From: an uncultured Collinsella sp.
Lineage (GTDB): Bacteria; Actinomycetota; Coriobacteriia; Coriobacteriales; Coriobacteriaceae
Assembly (NCBI GenBank): GCA_958419975.1
Contig: CATZIG010000003.1
Span: 1-31,386, forward strand
Direction of reading: 5' to 3'
Length of the DNA: 31,386 nt
Position numbers and translations under genes: made by a program. How positions within the stretch are numbered: position 1 is the stretch's first letter; each line of letters opens with the position of its first letter. Under the pieces are notes generated by a model, which worked only from the letters and a program-made list of their open reading frames with translations, did not search any database and was not told where the DNA came from. This document shows positions 14,672-22,397 of the stretch, piece by piece.

Positions 14672-17600
14672 ATGGCGAACACCCAGAACTATATTAACCA
14701 CCTGATGCAGAACACCGGCATTACGCCGGCATGCAGCGAAGAAGAGCGCTTGGCTGCCGAAGATATCGCTCAGATCTTCCGCAACCACGGCTTTGACCCC
14801 GAGGTTCAGGAGTTCAATGCCCCGGCGCCCAGTAGGTTGGCATTTGCCGTTACCGGTATTCTTGCGTTTGCCGGCGCCCTGCTGATGGGCATCGGCGGCG
14901 GTATCGGCTTGGTCGGCACCTTGCTGGCCATTGTCGGCGCCGTTCTTTACGTGCTCGAGCGCACGGGCCACCCCGTGGTTTCGCGCCTGGGCAAGACGGG
15001 CGTGAGCCAAAATGTCATCGCCTACCACAAGGCCTCGGGCCCGCTCGCGTCCCCGCGTAACCGCCCGGTGGTCGTTGTCGCACACTACGACTCTCCCCGT
15101 GCTGAGCTGCTCGCCCGCGAGCCTTATGCTTCGTATCGTGCGCTCATCGCCAAGCTGTTGCCCGTTGCCACGGTTGCCCCCGCTGCCGTTGCCATCCTGC
15201 GTATTCTGCCGCTCCCCGGCGCGCTCAAGGTTCTGCTGTGGATTGTCGCGATCCTCGCTTCCCTCGTTGCACTCGCCAACGCGGTAAACATCATCTCTAA
15301 CCGCCACATTCTTCCCTATACGTCTGGCGCGGTGTGCAACAAGTCTTCTGTCGCCGCTATGCTCGGCGTTATGGACAACGTTGCTCCCTTCCAGGGCGAA
15401 AACGAGTTTCCCGACGATGTTCCGTTCGATACCTATTTTGGGGAGCAGAAGCGTCGTGCCGAGGAAATGGCGCGCGCAGCGGCGGAATATGCCGCGGCCC
15501 AGCAGCAAAACGACTACGGCAACACCATCGAGTATGAAGAGCCTACCTACGCCGAGGACGAATTCGGTCAGCCGATTGCTCCCGACGCTCAGACCGAGCC
15601 CGAACAGGGTGAGGCTTTCGACGAGCAAATCGAGGGCTTTGAGGGTGCGTCTGCCGACGAGACGCTGATCGGCGCTATCGTGCCTGAGGATCGGAATCAG
15701 GCTGCCCAAGCCGAAGAGTTCAATGACGAGGTTCCCGCTGCCGAGCCGGCGGAGGAGTCTGCCGAGCCCGAGCCCAAGCTCTATCGCAACGCCGCCGGCA
15801 ACATCCGCTTTGGTTCGGATGCCATCCGTGCGCTCGGAATGCTTCCCGAGTCCTGCACGCTCGATTACGAGGAGGGCGAGGAGCCAACGTTTGAGCCCGA
15901 GCCTGCCCCCGTCGTGGCTGCGCCTGCGCCCGTTGTCGCTGCGGATGATGAGTCTGCCGCGGTTACCGCTGCCGTTGCCGATCCCGAGGCGGTGTCCGCG
16001 ATCGATCCCGCGGCAGGACTGGACGTTTTGGCTCCCGCCGCGCCGGCGCAAGACGTTGCGGACGAGTCTGACGACGATTACGTTGAACAGCCGAGGCGCG
16101 TGTCTTACGAGAGCGATACTGATTTCTCGGCCGAGATTCCCGCGGCAACGCCCCATGCCGACATTGCATCCGCGTTCTCGTCGATTGGCGCCAGCGCTTC
16201 CAACTTCTTTAAGGGTGCGCTTGCAAAGGGCAAGAAATTTGTCGACGATTTCGAGGAGAAGCGCGCTGCCGCACGCGAGGCTGCCGAGCAGGAGGCTATC
16301 GCTCAGCAGCAGGCAGCCGAGGCGGCACGTGAGCACGCGGCGCAAGAGTTCGAGCAGAACGAGGCTATGCAGTCCGCGCCCGTCGAAGCCGCCGAAGCTA
16401 CAACGTCCTTTGAGTCCCAGCAACCGGCGTCCGCGGATGTTGTTGAAGCGACGACGTCTTTCGAGGCTCAGCAGCACGTCGATAGCACCATGTCGTTTGA
16501 TGCCGCGCAGTTCGATTCCACGATAACGTTTGAAAAACAGGGCACCGCGATTGCCGAGCCCCTTCCTGTTTCCGATGAGCAGGGCGACGCGGCAGACGAT
16601 GACGAGCCTGTTGATGCTGCCGAAATCCAAGATGCCGCCGAGGACGAGCCCGTCGAGGCCAACTCTGACGAAGAGCAATACGCGGCAGCCGAGCAAGATG
16701 ATTCGACCGAGGTCGAGCAGGAGGAAGTGCCTGCGGTTTCCGAGACTCCCGAGACGGATGAGTCGAGGCCTTATTCCACGCAGATTTTCACCATGCCGAC
16801 CCCGAGTGGTTCCGGTGCCACGGTTGCCAATGTCGCTCCCACCCAGGACGAAACGGTCGATTCCCTTATGGCCCAGATTTCCTCCCAGGCATCGCCGCGC
16901 CCGCAGATGAATGTTCCCGATCCGGCGTCGGCACCGTCGCCTGCACCTTCCTCGTCTCCGCTGGCTTCGGTCCCCGATCCGTCACTGCCGTCTATGAAGC
17001 AGGCAAACGTTGCGTCTCGCACGTCGCTGTTCGACCTTCCCGACCCCTCCGCACAGGTCAACGATCCCTTTGCTACTGCCCAGGGCCCCGAACCCACATC
17101 GGCACCCGTTGCGCCTCCTATGCCCGTTGCGTCGGGCGCACAGCCGATCGAGACCATTTCGGCTCCCGCCCCGGCGGCACCCAAGTCTCGTAAGCGCGGC
17201 CTGGGTGGTCTGTTCGGCCGTAAAAAGAAAAACGAGCAGGACAGCATGAGTGACTGGCTGGGCGTCGAAGACGATTACGATGCCAAGAAGTCCGGTCGCG
17301 GTATCGGTTCGTGGGATAACTTCGAGGACGATAACGATGGCTGGAAGGGTGGCGCTACGTCTTCCGATGGCGCTTCTTCCGAAGATATGCTCTCGGCTGT
17401 CGCCTCTATGGGCGATGATGAGCTGCTCGGTCACGATATCTGGTTTGTGGCAACGGGCGCCTCGGATTGTGATGGCGCTGGCATGAAGGCCTTCTTGGCT
17501 TCGCATCGCGATAAGCTCCGCGGCGTATTCTTTATCAATCTTGAATCCGTCGGCGCCGGTAGGCTTTCGGTGGTGACGGTCGAGGGCGAACAACAACTGC

Positions 17601-17863
17601 TCAAGGGCGATCGCCGCATCATGAACCTGGTCAGCAAGGTCTGCAAGTCGTTCCATGTCGATTGTGGCGCGCTCGAGATGCCCTATGCCAAGACCGATGC
17701 CTATGCTGCGCTCGAGGCGAGCCGCCGAGCCCTTACCATCGCCGGCGTGGACGGCACGCGTCTGGCTTGCGCTCGTACCGAGGACGACCTGCCCCACAAT
17801 GTCAACCCGACGAACATTGCTACGGTATCCGAGGTCGTGACCGAGGTTATCCGCCGTTCGTAG
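14672..17863 (+). CDS. M28 peptidase-like membrane protein with a giant disordered insert
   Basis: 1063 residues from ATG 14672, which has GGAG 6 bp upstream. Two hydrophobic blocks (about 56-95 and 157-205) bracket VVVVAHYDSPRAE (132-144), the H-x-D metal motif of M28 aminopeptidases. The expected DDN-like motif is altered (SGAVCNKSSVAAMLGV, 218-233). Residues about 240-913 are acidic, Ala/Glu/Pro-rich and presumably disordered, with imperfect repeats such as TTSFESQQ, TTSFEAQQ, TMSFDAAQ and TITFEKQ near 590-630. From about 914 the M28 fold appears to resume (HDIWFVATGASDCDGAGMKAFL, VFFINLESVGAG, DLPHNVNPTNIATVSEV), with the usual E-E pair replaced by S-D but a late His kept. It may be a pseudo-enzyme. 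A shorter upstream extension to 14522 is possible but unsupported. Confidence 0.8.
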   Translation: MANTQNYINHLMQNTGITPACSEEERLAAEDIAQIFRNHGFDPEVQEFNAPAPSRLAFAVTGILAFAGALLMGIGGGIGLVGTLLAIVGAVLYVLERTGHPVVSRLGKTGVSQNVIAYHKASGPLASPRNRPVVVVAHYDSPRAELLAREPYASYRALIAKLLPVATVAPAAVAILRILPLPGALKVLLWIVAILASLVALANAVNIISNRHILPYTSGAVCNKSSVAAMLGVMDNVAPFQGENEFPDDVPFDTYFGEQKRRAEEMARAAAEYAAAQQQNDYGNTIEYEEPTYAEDEFGQPIAPDAQTEPEQGEAFDEQIEGFEGASADETLIGAIVPEDRNQAAQAEEFNDEVPAAEPAEESAEPEPKLYRNAAGNIRFGSDAIRALGMLPESCTLDYEEGEEPTFEPEPAPVVAAPAPVVAADDESAAVTAAVADPEAVSAIDPAAGLDVLAPAAPAQDVADESDDDYVEQPRRVSYESDTDFSAEIPAATPHADIASAFSSIGASASNFFKGALAKGKKFVDDFEEKRAAAREAAEQEAIAQQQAAEAAREHAAQEFEQNEAMQSAPVEAAEATTSFESQQPASADVVEATTSFEAQQHVDSTMSFDAAQFDSTITFEKQGTAIAEPLPVSDEQGDAADDDEPVDAAEIQDAAEDEPVEANSDEEQYAAAEQDDSTEVEQEEVPAVSETPETDESRPYSTQIFTMPTPSGSGATVANVAPTQDETVDSLMAQISSQASPRPQMNVPDPASAPSPAPSSSPLASVPDPSLPSMKQANVASRTSLFDLPDPSAQVNDPFATAQGPEPTSAPVAPPMPVASGAQPIETISAPAPAAPKSRKRGLGGLFGRKKKNEQDSMSDWLGVEDDYDAKKSGRGIGSWDNFEDDNDGWKGGATSSDGASSEDMLSAVASMGDDELLGHDIWFVATGASDCDGAGMKAFLASHRDKLRGVFFINLESVGAGRLSVVTVEGEQQLLKGDRRIMNLVSKVCKSFHVDCGALEMPYAKTDAYAALEASRRALTIAGVDGTRLACARTEDDLPHNVNPTNIATVSEVVTEVIRRS

Positions 17864-17884
17864 ACGGAGCTCTAAGGAGTCAAC

Positions 17885-18103
17885 GTGTTTTCGTATATTA
17901 AGCGCCATTGGCCTGTCTACGTGATTTTGACCTTGATTGCCATTGCGTTAGGATTTGGGGCTGCCTACATCGTGGGTGCAAAGGGCTCGACCCCCGCCTC
18001 CGCAATCAGCGAAGAGGTGGAGCAAGAACAGAGTACGGGTGCCGATGGGATTCCTGAGTCCGAGCAGGCAATCGTTGATGGTGGATCTTCGTCTGCAGAG
18101 TAG
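17885..18103 (+). CDS. Small single-pass membrane protein
   Basis: 72 residues, family not recognised. The GTG at 17885 follows AAGGAG by 5 bp. A short basic cytoplasmic end (FSYIKRHW) leads into one membrane segment (VYVILTLIAIALGFGAAYIVGA). An acidic, Ser/Glu-rich outer tail follows (ISEEVEQEQSTGADG). It lies 21 bp after the M28-like gene and before a terminator, so the two probably form an operon and may act together at the membrane. Confidence 0.75.
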   Translation: MFSYIKRHWPVYVILTLIAIALGFGAAYIVGAKGSTPASAISEEVEQEQSTGADGIPESEQAIVDGGSSSAE

Positions 18104-18127
18104 ATGCGGCGATTTAAATGATTGAAA

Positions 18128-18162
18128 GCGGGCGAGCCAGGGGACTGGCTCGCCCGCTTTTT
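18128..18162. terminator. Terminator shared by convergent genes
   Basis: A perfect 13-bp stem, GCGGGCGAGCCAG (18128-18140) and CTGGCTCGCCCGC (18145-18157), with a GGGA loop is followed by five T on the plus strand and by a T-rich TTTCAATCATTT on the minus strand. It lies between the tail-to-tail membrane protein and adhesin genes and may work both ways. Confidence 0.9.
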
Positions 18163-18169
18163 CATCGCG

Positions 18170-21100
18170 CTAGCGCTTCTTTGGGATCGACCTAAGGCGA
18201 GCGAACCATAGGGCTGCGGCACCCGAGGTCAGGAGCGCGGTGATGCAAGCGGCGATGGGAACTGATCCTGTTGCCGGTAGGTCCTGCGGTAGGGTACAGC
18301 GTTGAATGACGCTGTCCTCGTCATGTGACTCAAGTTTATCGCCGCCACCGTTGCGGCAAAGATCGACGCGCGCGCTGTTGGTGAGTGCGGTTTGGGGCGT
18401 ATAAGCCGACGTTGCCTGCATGTGTACGACTGCGCCCCGAGCGTCTGTGCCAAGGATTGCTTTGGCATCGTCAAGGTCGTCGTGCTCATCTTTGAGATCA
18501 TCGCGGGTCCAAGAATCCACATCGCTTCGAGTCGTAAAGTCGGCGGCTACCGCACCGTATTCAATTCGAATGCCTGTTACGACGGTATTGGATGCAAGGT
18601 CGAGCTCTTCCGCCTCGAGTGTGGTGGATTCCGTGGTCGAGACATCCGCCTTCCAGAGGCGCCAGCCGTCGTAATCGACGAGGCGGCAGTCCTCACCAAG
18701 GCTCTCTTTTACTTCGTCGGACTCAAGCCAAGGATTTTCGTGTCCATCGTCAAGTGTCGCGTTCGCCGGCTCATCGACGTCTGTCGAGTCCAACGGCGTC
18801 GTGCGATACCACACGTTGCACAGACCGTTGAGGTCGCCGATGGCGACGGGGGTTTCGATTGAGATGAATCTCGCCGTGCCGTCTTTGGCGCACTCAAGAT
18901 CATCGGTAATCGTAAACTCATCAACCCAAGTAGCGGAATCGTTTCGAGCGTCGATGGTATAGGAGAAAAGTCCATCCGTATTAGTTTGCGTCGCGGCGCA
19001 ATTTTTACCATCGCCGTTAGCCAACAGGCCCTTTTCGATAGGTTGGACAAGTTCCTGACGCTTGTCGACCTGTCCCTTGATCTCGATGGGCGCATCCTTC
19101 ATCGCGACGGATTGGACTTCTCCCGTATCCTTTATTTCAAACGTTATTTCCTCGGCAAGGTCATAGGTCCGCGGAGACATCATTTCGCGCAACGAGTAGG
19201 TGCCGGGTGCAAGATGTTCGACGCGGTGTGGCTTGTCGGATGAGGTCCAGGAGTCTATTTCGGTTTTATCGGGACCATATAAGGTGAGTTGTGCGCCTTC
19301 CACTTCCTGCTCACCGCTTGCATCGACCTTGGAGATATCAACCTTGGTGTAATCGTCGGATACGTTAAGCCGTGCTTCTACAACGGGTGTTTTCTGGTCG
19401 GCATAAGTAAGGTCGACAATATGGGTTGTCCGATCGAGCAAGAAGCCTGCCGGCGCTTGAGTCTCGACAACCTCGTAGCGTGCGGCGCCAAGTCCCAGCG
19501 GGAGGTTGTCCGCGCGTGCTTCTCCAGTTTCATCCGTCGTGATGGTAGCGACAGTCTCACCGTCGAGCGCGGCAATGCTACCGTCGGGGCGCACGATATC
19601 ACTCGAGGCACGGATCTCAAAGACGGCGCCCGCGAGGCTGCTGCCGTCTATGGCATCGGTTTTAACGATCCTGATGTTTCCGGTCGCGGCGTGGTCATAA
19701 TACGAGGCGACTGCAACGGGCGTTAGGTTCATGTCGGCGGGTATGTTTACCTCGATCTCTTCGCCGACAAGATAGGGCTCTTTGGCCGAGGTTTCGCGTA
19801 CATAATAGGTGCCCGGCACGAGCGATTCGGGCAGTGTGACGGTCCCGGTCGCGTCAGTCGTAAAGGTGTCCATTACGTTATGTGCTGGATACCAGCAAGT
19901 TTGTGAGACAGGTTCGTGATTGCTGTCTAGGAGTTGGAAGGTGAATCCGGCTAGTGGAACAGAAGCGCCTGTTTGGGCATCGCGTTTTACAATCTGGAGA
20001 TGCGTCGACAGCGCGTGGTTGTCCACGATATATTGAAGCTCGGCGCCGTTGGAAATCTGATTGGCCCCGACGGTCCATTCCCCTGCACGTTTAAAACCCT
20101 CGGGGACGGTTTCCGGAACCTCGCGAATCGTGTAGCCGGCACGGTCGTATGGGACAGCTCCGTGGACACCGGCGGGTCGCTTGCCTGTGCCGAACCATGC
20201 TTCGGGCTGATCTTTGGTGGAGGCAAAGCCATAGACGTTTGTGGTCAGTGTGCCAACAACCTGCTGAGAGCTGTTGCTGACAACCTCAAAGACAACACCT
20301 TCCGCCGGCTGCTCCAGGCCGGATTGGTCGCTATTGCCGTAATCCTTGAATTTGGAAATCTCAAGGTCAAACGCAATGGGGATATCGGAAATGCGAGATT
20401 CGATCTCGACTACGCTTGAATCGCCGAGCTGGTCGGCTCCAACGGTATAGGTCCAGCTGTCGTTGGATGGCAGGTAGCCCTCGGGGGCTTTTGATTCGTA
20501 GATGGTAAAGGTTCCTAAGGGGACATCGACGAGGGTAGCCCGACCGCTTTCGTCGGTCGTGAGGATTTGCGCCCATCCAGGGGTTGATTGCGACACACAC
20601 GTGAACTCTGCTCCTGCGAGTGAAGATCCCACCTGGGGGCCGGCATTCGTCGCGGCATCGAGTTTTACGATACGCAGGTTGATGGTGCCGGGCTGTTCAT
20701 CAATGGCGACCTGTCCACCGTCATTCCCCGTGGTAAAGGCGATGCGATCACGACGGGGGACATAGCCGGCCGGCGCCTTCGTTTCAACTAGGTAGTATGC
20801 CGTGTTGGGCAGAAGTGTTGCTTGCGCCCGACCGTTGCTGTCCATCTGGATGGTGCCGACATGCGCGCCGCTGGCGCTCTCAAAAATATCGAATGTTGCC
20901 CCGTCAAACTGATAAGTATTGTTTCCGCTGGTAATGGCAGCGTTTGCAGACTGCTTTTGGAAGGAAACAGAGACCGCCGGCAGTACATAGAGCATGTCCT
21001 GACGTTTGCTGCCGCCCGATACGGCTCCTAGATAGCGTCGCGCGCGGTGTGGAGCGGCTTTGATGTTTCCTGATTTTGCGCTGTCGTGGAGCCACCGCGC

Positions 21101-21601
21101 CGCCGCCACGACTTCATTGTCAGCGGTAAAGTGCCCACTCTTGGTTTTGCCCTGAGCGGTCGTGTAAGAGTAAGTACCGTCGACATGGGTAGTGCCGTTG
21201 AGCATCCATACGGCAAGCTGGGTTGCGGCGCGGGCGCGATCGGGTGAAAGATGGTAACCGCCAAACGACGTGGCGGTAGGATATCCGTGACAAACGATTG
21301 CCGCGAACTCGTCGTCGAGCCACACCCAGCCTTGATCAAAGTTGAGCCATGGGCCGCCCGGCTTGGTGGGGCCGGGGCGCTCCTGGTTCATGCAGTAGGC
21401 AATCGAGGCGTCTTGAGCTTCATACTTGCCGATGAAGAAGGGCCCACAATCATCGCTAATAGTGCGGAAGCCGAGCTGACCGTAGCCATCGACGGCAAAT
21501 GCGGCTCCCGGTGTCAGGCAGCCGAAAAGCAGGAAGAGGAGCAGGAGCAGCGGACCTGTTGCGATTGCGCTGTGGACAGAGTGCGTGGGTGCGTTGGACA
21601 T
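18170..21601 (-). CDS. LPXTG-anchored adhesin with thioester domain and CnaB repeats
   Basis: 1143 residues. A signal peptide ends near AAFA (about 33-36). Residues about 37-200 resemble a class of thioester domains that bind host surfaces covalently: Cys70 in SIAYCMNQ and Gln128 in ATQLAVWML are the expected bond partners. Six CnaB/SpaA-like beta domains follow, each opening with a Lys-bearing strand (NLRIVKLDA, DLEISKFKD, LQIVKRDA, NIRIVKTDA, DISKVDA) and ending with a Glu-bearing YxxxEtxAP motif, the pattern for intramolecular isopeptide bonds. A further DUF11-like region is at about 850-1090. The end is LPATG (1108-1112), a membrane segment and RLRSIPKKR, for sortase anchoring. The ATG follows AAGGAG by 6 bp. 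No sortase gene is in the window. Confidence 0.93.
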   Translation of the reverse strand: MSNAPTHSVHSAIATGPLLLLLFLLFGCLTPGAAFAVDGYGQLGFRTISDDCGPFFIGKYEAQDASIAYCMNQERPGPTKPGGPWLNFDQGWVWLDDEFAAIVCHGYPTATSFGGYHLSPDRARAATQLAVWMLNGTTHVDGTYSYTTAQGKTKSGHFTADNEVVAAARWLHDSAKSGNIKAAPHRARRYLGAVSGGSKRQDMLYVLPAVSVSFQKQSANAAITSGNNTYQFDGATFDIFESASGAHVGTIQMDSNGRAQATLLPNTAYYLVETKAPAGYVPRRDRIAFTTGNDGGQVAIDEQPGTINLRIVKLDAATNAGPQVGSSLAGAEFTCVSQSTPGWAQILTTDESGRATLVDVPLGTFTIYESKAPEGYLPSNDSWTYTVGADQLGDSSVVEIESRISDIPIAFDLEISKFKDYGNSDQSGLEQPAEGVVFEVVSNSSQQVVGTLTTNVYGFASTKDQPEAWFGTGKRPAGVHGAVPYDRAGYTIREVPETVPEGFKRAGEWTVGANQISNGAELQYIVDNHALSTHLQIVKRDAQTGASVPLAGFTFQLLDSNHEPVSQTCWYPAHNVMDTFTTDATGTVTLPESLVPGTYYVRETSAKEPYLVGEEIEVNIPADMNLTPVAVASYYDHAATGNIRIVKTDAIDGSSLAGAVFEIRASSDIVRPDGSIAALDGETVATITTDETGEARADNLPLGLGAARYEVVETQAPAGFLLDRTTHIVDLTYADQKTPVVEARLNVSDDYTKVDISKVDASGEQEVEGAQLTLYGPDKTEIDSWTSSDKPHRVEHLAPGTYSLREMMSPRTYDLAEEITFEIKDTGEVQSVAMKDAPIEIKGQVDKRQELVQPIEKGLLANGDGKNCAATQTNTDGLFSYTIDARNDSATWVDEFTITDDLECAKDGTARFISIETPVAIGDLNGLCNVWYRTTPLDSTDVDEPANATLDDGHENPWLESDEVKESLGEDCRLVDYDGWRLWKADVSTTESTTLEAEELDLASNTVVTGIRIEYGAVAADFTTRSDVDSWTRDDLKDEHDDLDDAKAILGTDARGAVVHMQATSAYTPQTALTNSARVDLCRNGGGDKLESHDEDSVIQRCTLPQDLPATGSVPIAACITALLTSGAAALWFARLRSIPKKR

Positions 21602-21855
21602 GGCTGCTCCTTATCCCTCGTGCGCCGCATGGGGAGGTTGCGACGCGTAGGATGAGGCTACCCCCGAGGTTCATGCGGGTAAGTACCGGAGCCTGACCAA
21701 AAGCTTGCCCAATTCCTGACAAATTGAGCTCAAATACAACAATCAAGCAAAAGCGCAGGTAGAAGATAAGGAGAACAGGAGGTTAAAGGTCCTCATCTCC
21801 ACAATTGACGCGATTTTCAAACGAATCTCCACAGCTAAAACAAGCATCGCCACTC
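21602..21855. other. Gene-free gap upstream of the adhesin
   Basis: This stretch holds the presumed 5' leader and promoter of the adhesin gene (minus strand). I see no convincing -35/-10 pair, no RNA gene and no coding frame with a plausible start. Confidence 0.5.
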
Positions 21856-21885
21856 TTGTATCGAACAAGACAACCGCGTTATACT
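21856..21885 (+). promoter_or_regulatory. Promoter of tRNA-Gly
   Basis: TTGTAT (21856-21861) and TATACT (21880-21885) are separated by 18 bp, with the -10 ending 13 bp before the tRNA 5' end. Confidence 0.65.
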
Positions 21886-21898
21886 ATCCCCCACATAT

Positions 21899-21973
21899 GC
21901 GGGCATCGCCAAGTGGTAAGGCATCAGCTTCCCAAGCTGACACTCGCGGGTTCGAGTCCCGTTGCCCGCTCCA
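21899..21973 (+). tRNA. tRNA-Gly (CCC), CCA encoded
   Basis: Acceptor arms GCGGGCA (21899-21905) and TGCCCGC (21963-21969) pair perfectly. The anticodon stem TCAGC/GCTGA encloses loop TTCCCAA, giving anticodon CCC. The T-arm carries GGTTCGAGTCC. Discriminator T and an encoded CCA (21971-21973) complete it. Its 3' end is copied twice downstream. Confidence 0.96.
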
Positions 21974-21984
21974 TTCGAATTTCA

Positions 21985-22016
21985 GGCACGGTAACGTTTC
22001 GTTACCGTGCCTTTTT
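21985..22016 (+). terminator. Terminator of tRNA-Gly
   Basis: A perfect 12-bp stem, GGCACGGTAACG (21985-21996) and CGTTACCGTGCC (22000-22011), with a TTT loop and five T. Confidence 0.92.
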
Positions 22017-22027
22017 CAATAAAGCGC

Positions 22028-22164
22028 CGGGACTCGAACCCGACAGGGTGCGAGCGTTAAATAAACGCGAAGCGTTTATAGCGAGCAGGCAAGGTCGCCG
22101 ATAGGCGACCGCAGCCGGTGCGTATTTGCGAAGCAAATACGCGGACGTCCCGTTGTCCGCTCCA
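22028..22164 (+). repeat. tRNA-end-linked hairpin element, Gly copy 1
   Basis: It opens with an inverted copy of the tRNA-Gly T-arm: 22028-22042 is the reverse complement of 21947-21961. Three hairpins follow: ATAAACGC-GAA-GCGTTTAT (22061-22079), GGTCGCC-GATA-GGCGACC (22093-22110) and a 10-bp stem with GAA loop (22120-22142). It ends in an 18-nt near copy (17/18) of the tRNA-Gly 3' end including CCA (22147-22164 against 21956-21973). It is not a complete tRNA and has no coding frame of note. Confidence 0.8.
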
Positions 22165-22295
22165 TGGAGCACAGAAGACCTCGGGACGGCCAATTCAACA
22201 AAGTCTTCCCCATCGTCACCGTGAATCCGAGGGGATCGACCGCAGCCGGTGCGGATTTGCGAAGCAAATACGCGGACGTCCCCATGCCCGCTCCA
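22165..22295 (+). repeat. tRNA-end-linked hairpin element, Gly copy 2
   Basis: The last 59 nt parallel copy 1: 22237-22282 matches 22106-22151 at 45 of 46 positions, including the GAA-loop hairpin. It also ends in a tRNA-Gly 3'-end copy (22278-22295, 16/18). The first 70 nt differ from copy 1 and contain their own inverted repeats (GAAGAC with GTCTTC, CCTCGG with CCGAGG). No gene is visible in the whole 22017-22397 interval. Confidence 0.75.
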
Positions 22296-22347
22296 ATTCC
22301 AAAATGTTAGGTTAATGCCTGCTGCCCATACTTGCACCTGCGCACGG

Positions 22348-22353
22348 TACAAT
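22348..22353 (+). promoter_or_regulatory. Possible -10 element of purB
   Basis: TACAAT lies 45 bp before the purB start codon, the same hexamer as in the rpmH, ddl and tRNA-Lys upstream regions. No good -35 is visible at 17-18 bp spacing. Confidence 0.35.
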
Positions 22354-22397
22354 GGTTGGGTTACGACCAACGTGCCAATAACCAAAAAGGAGCCGCT

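Noticed and set aside
14621..16696. 691-codon open frame on the minus strand opposite the M28-like gene
   Set aside because: No domain pattern or ribosome binding site; it exists because GC-rich codons on the other strand rarely give stops.
22118..22315. 65-codon plus-strand frame across the Gly-linked hairpin elements
   Set aside because: Made of the repeat hairpins and tRNA-end copies; no ribosome binding site and no protein-like composition.
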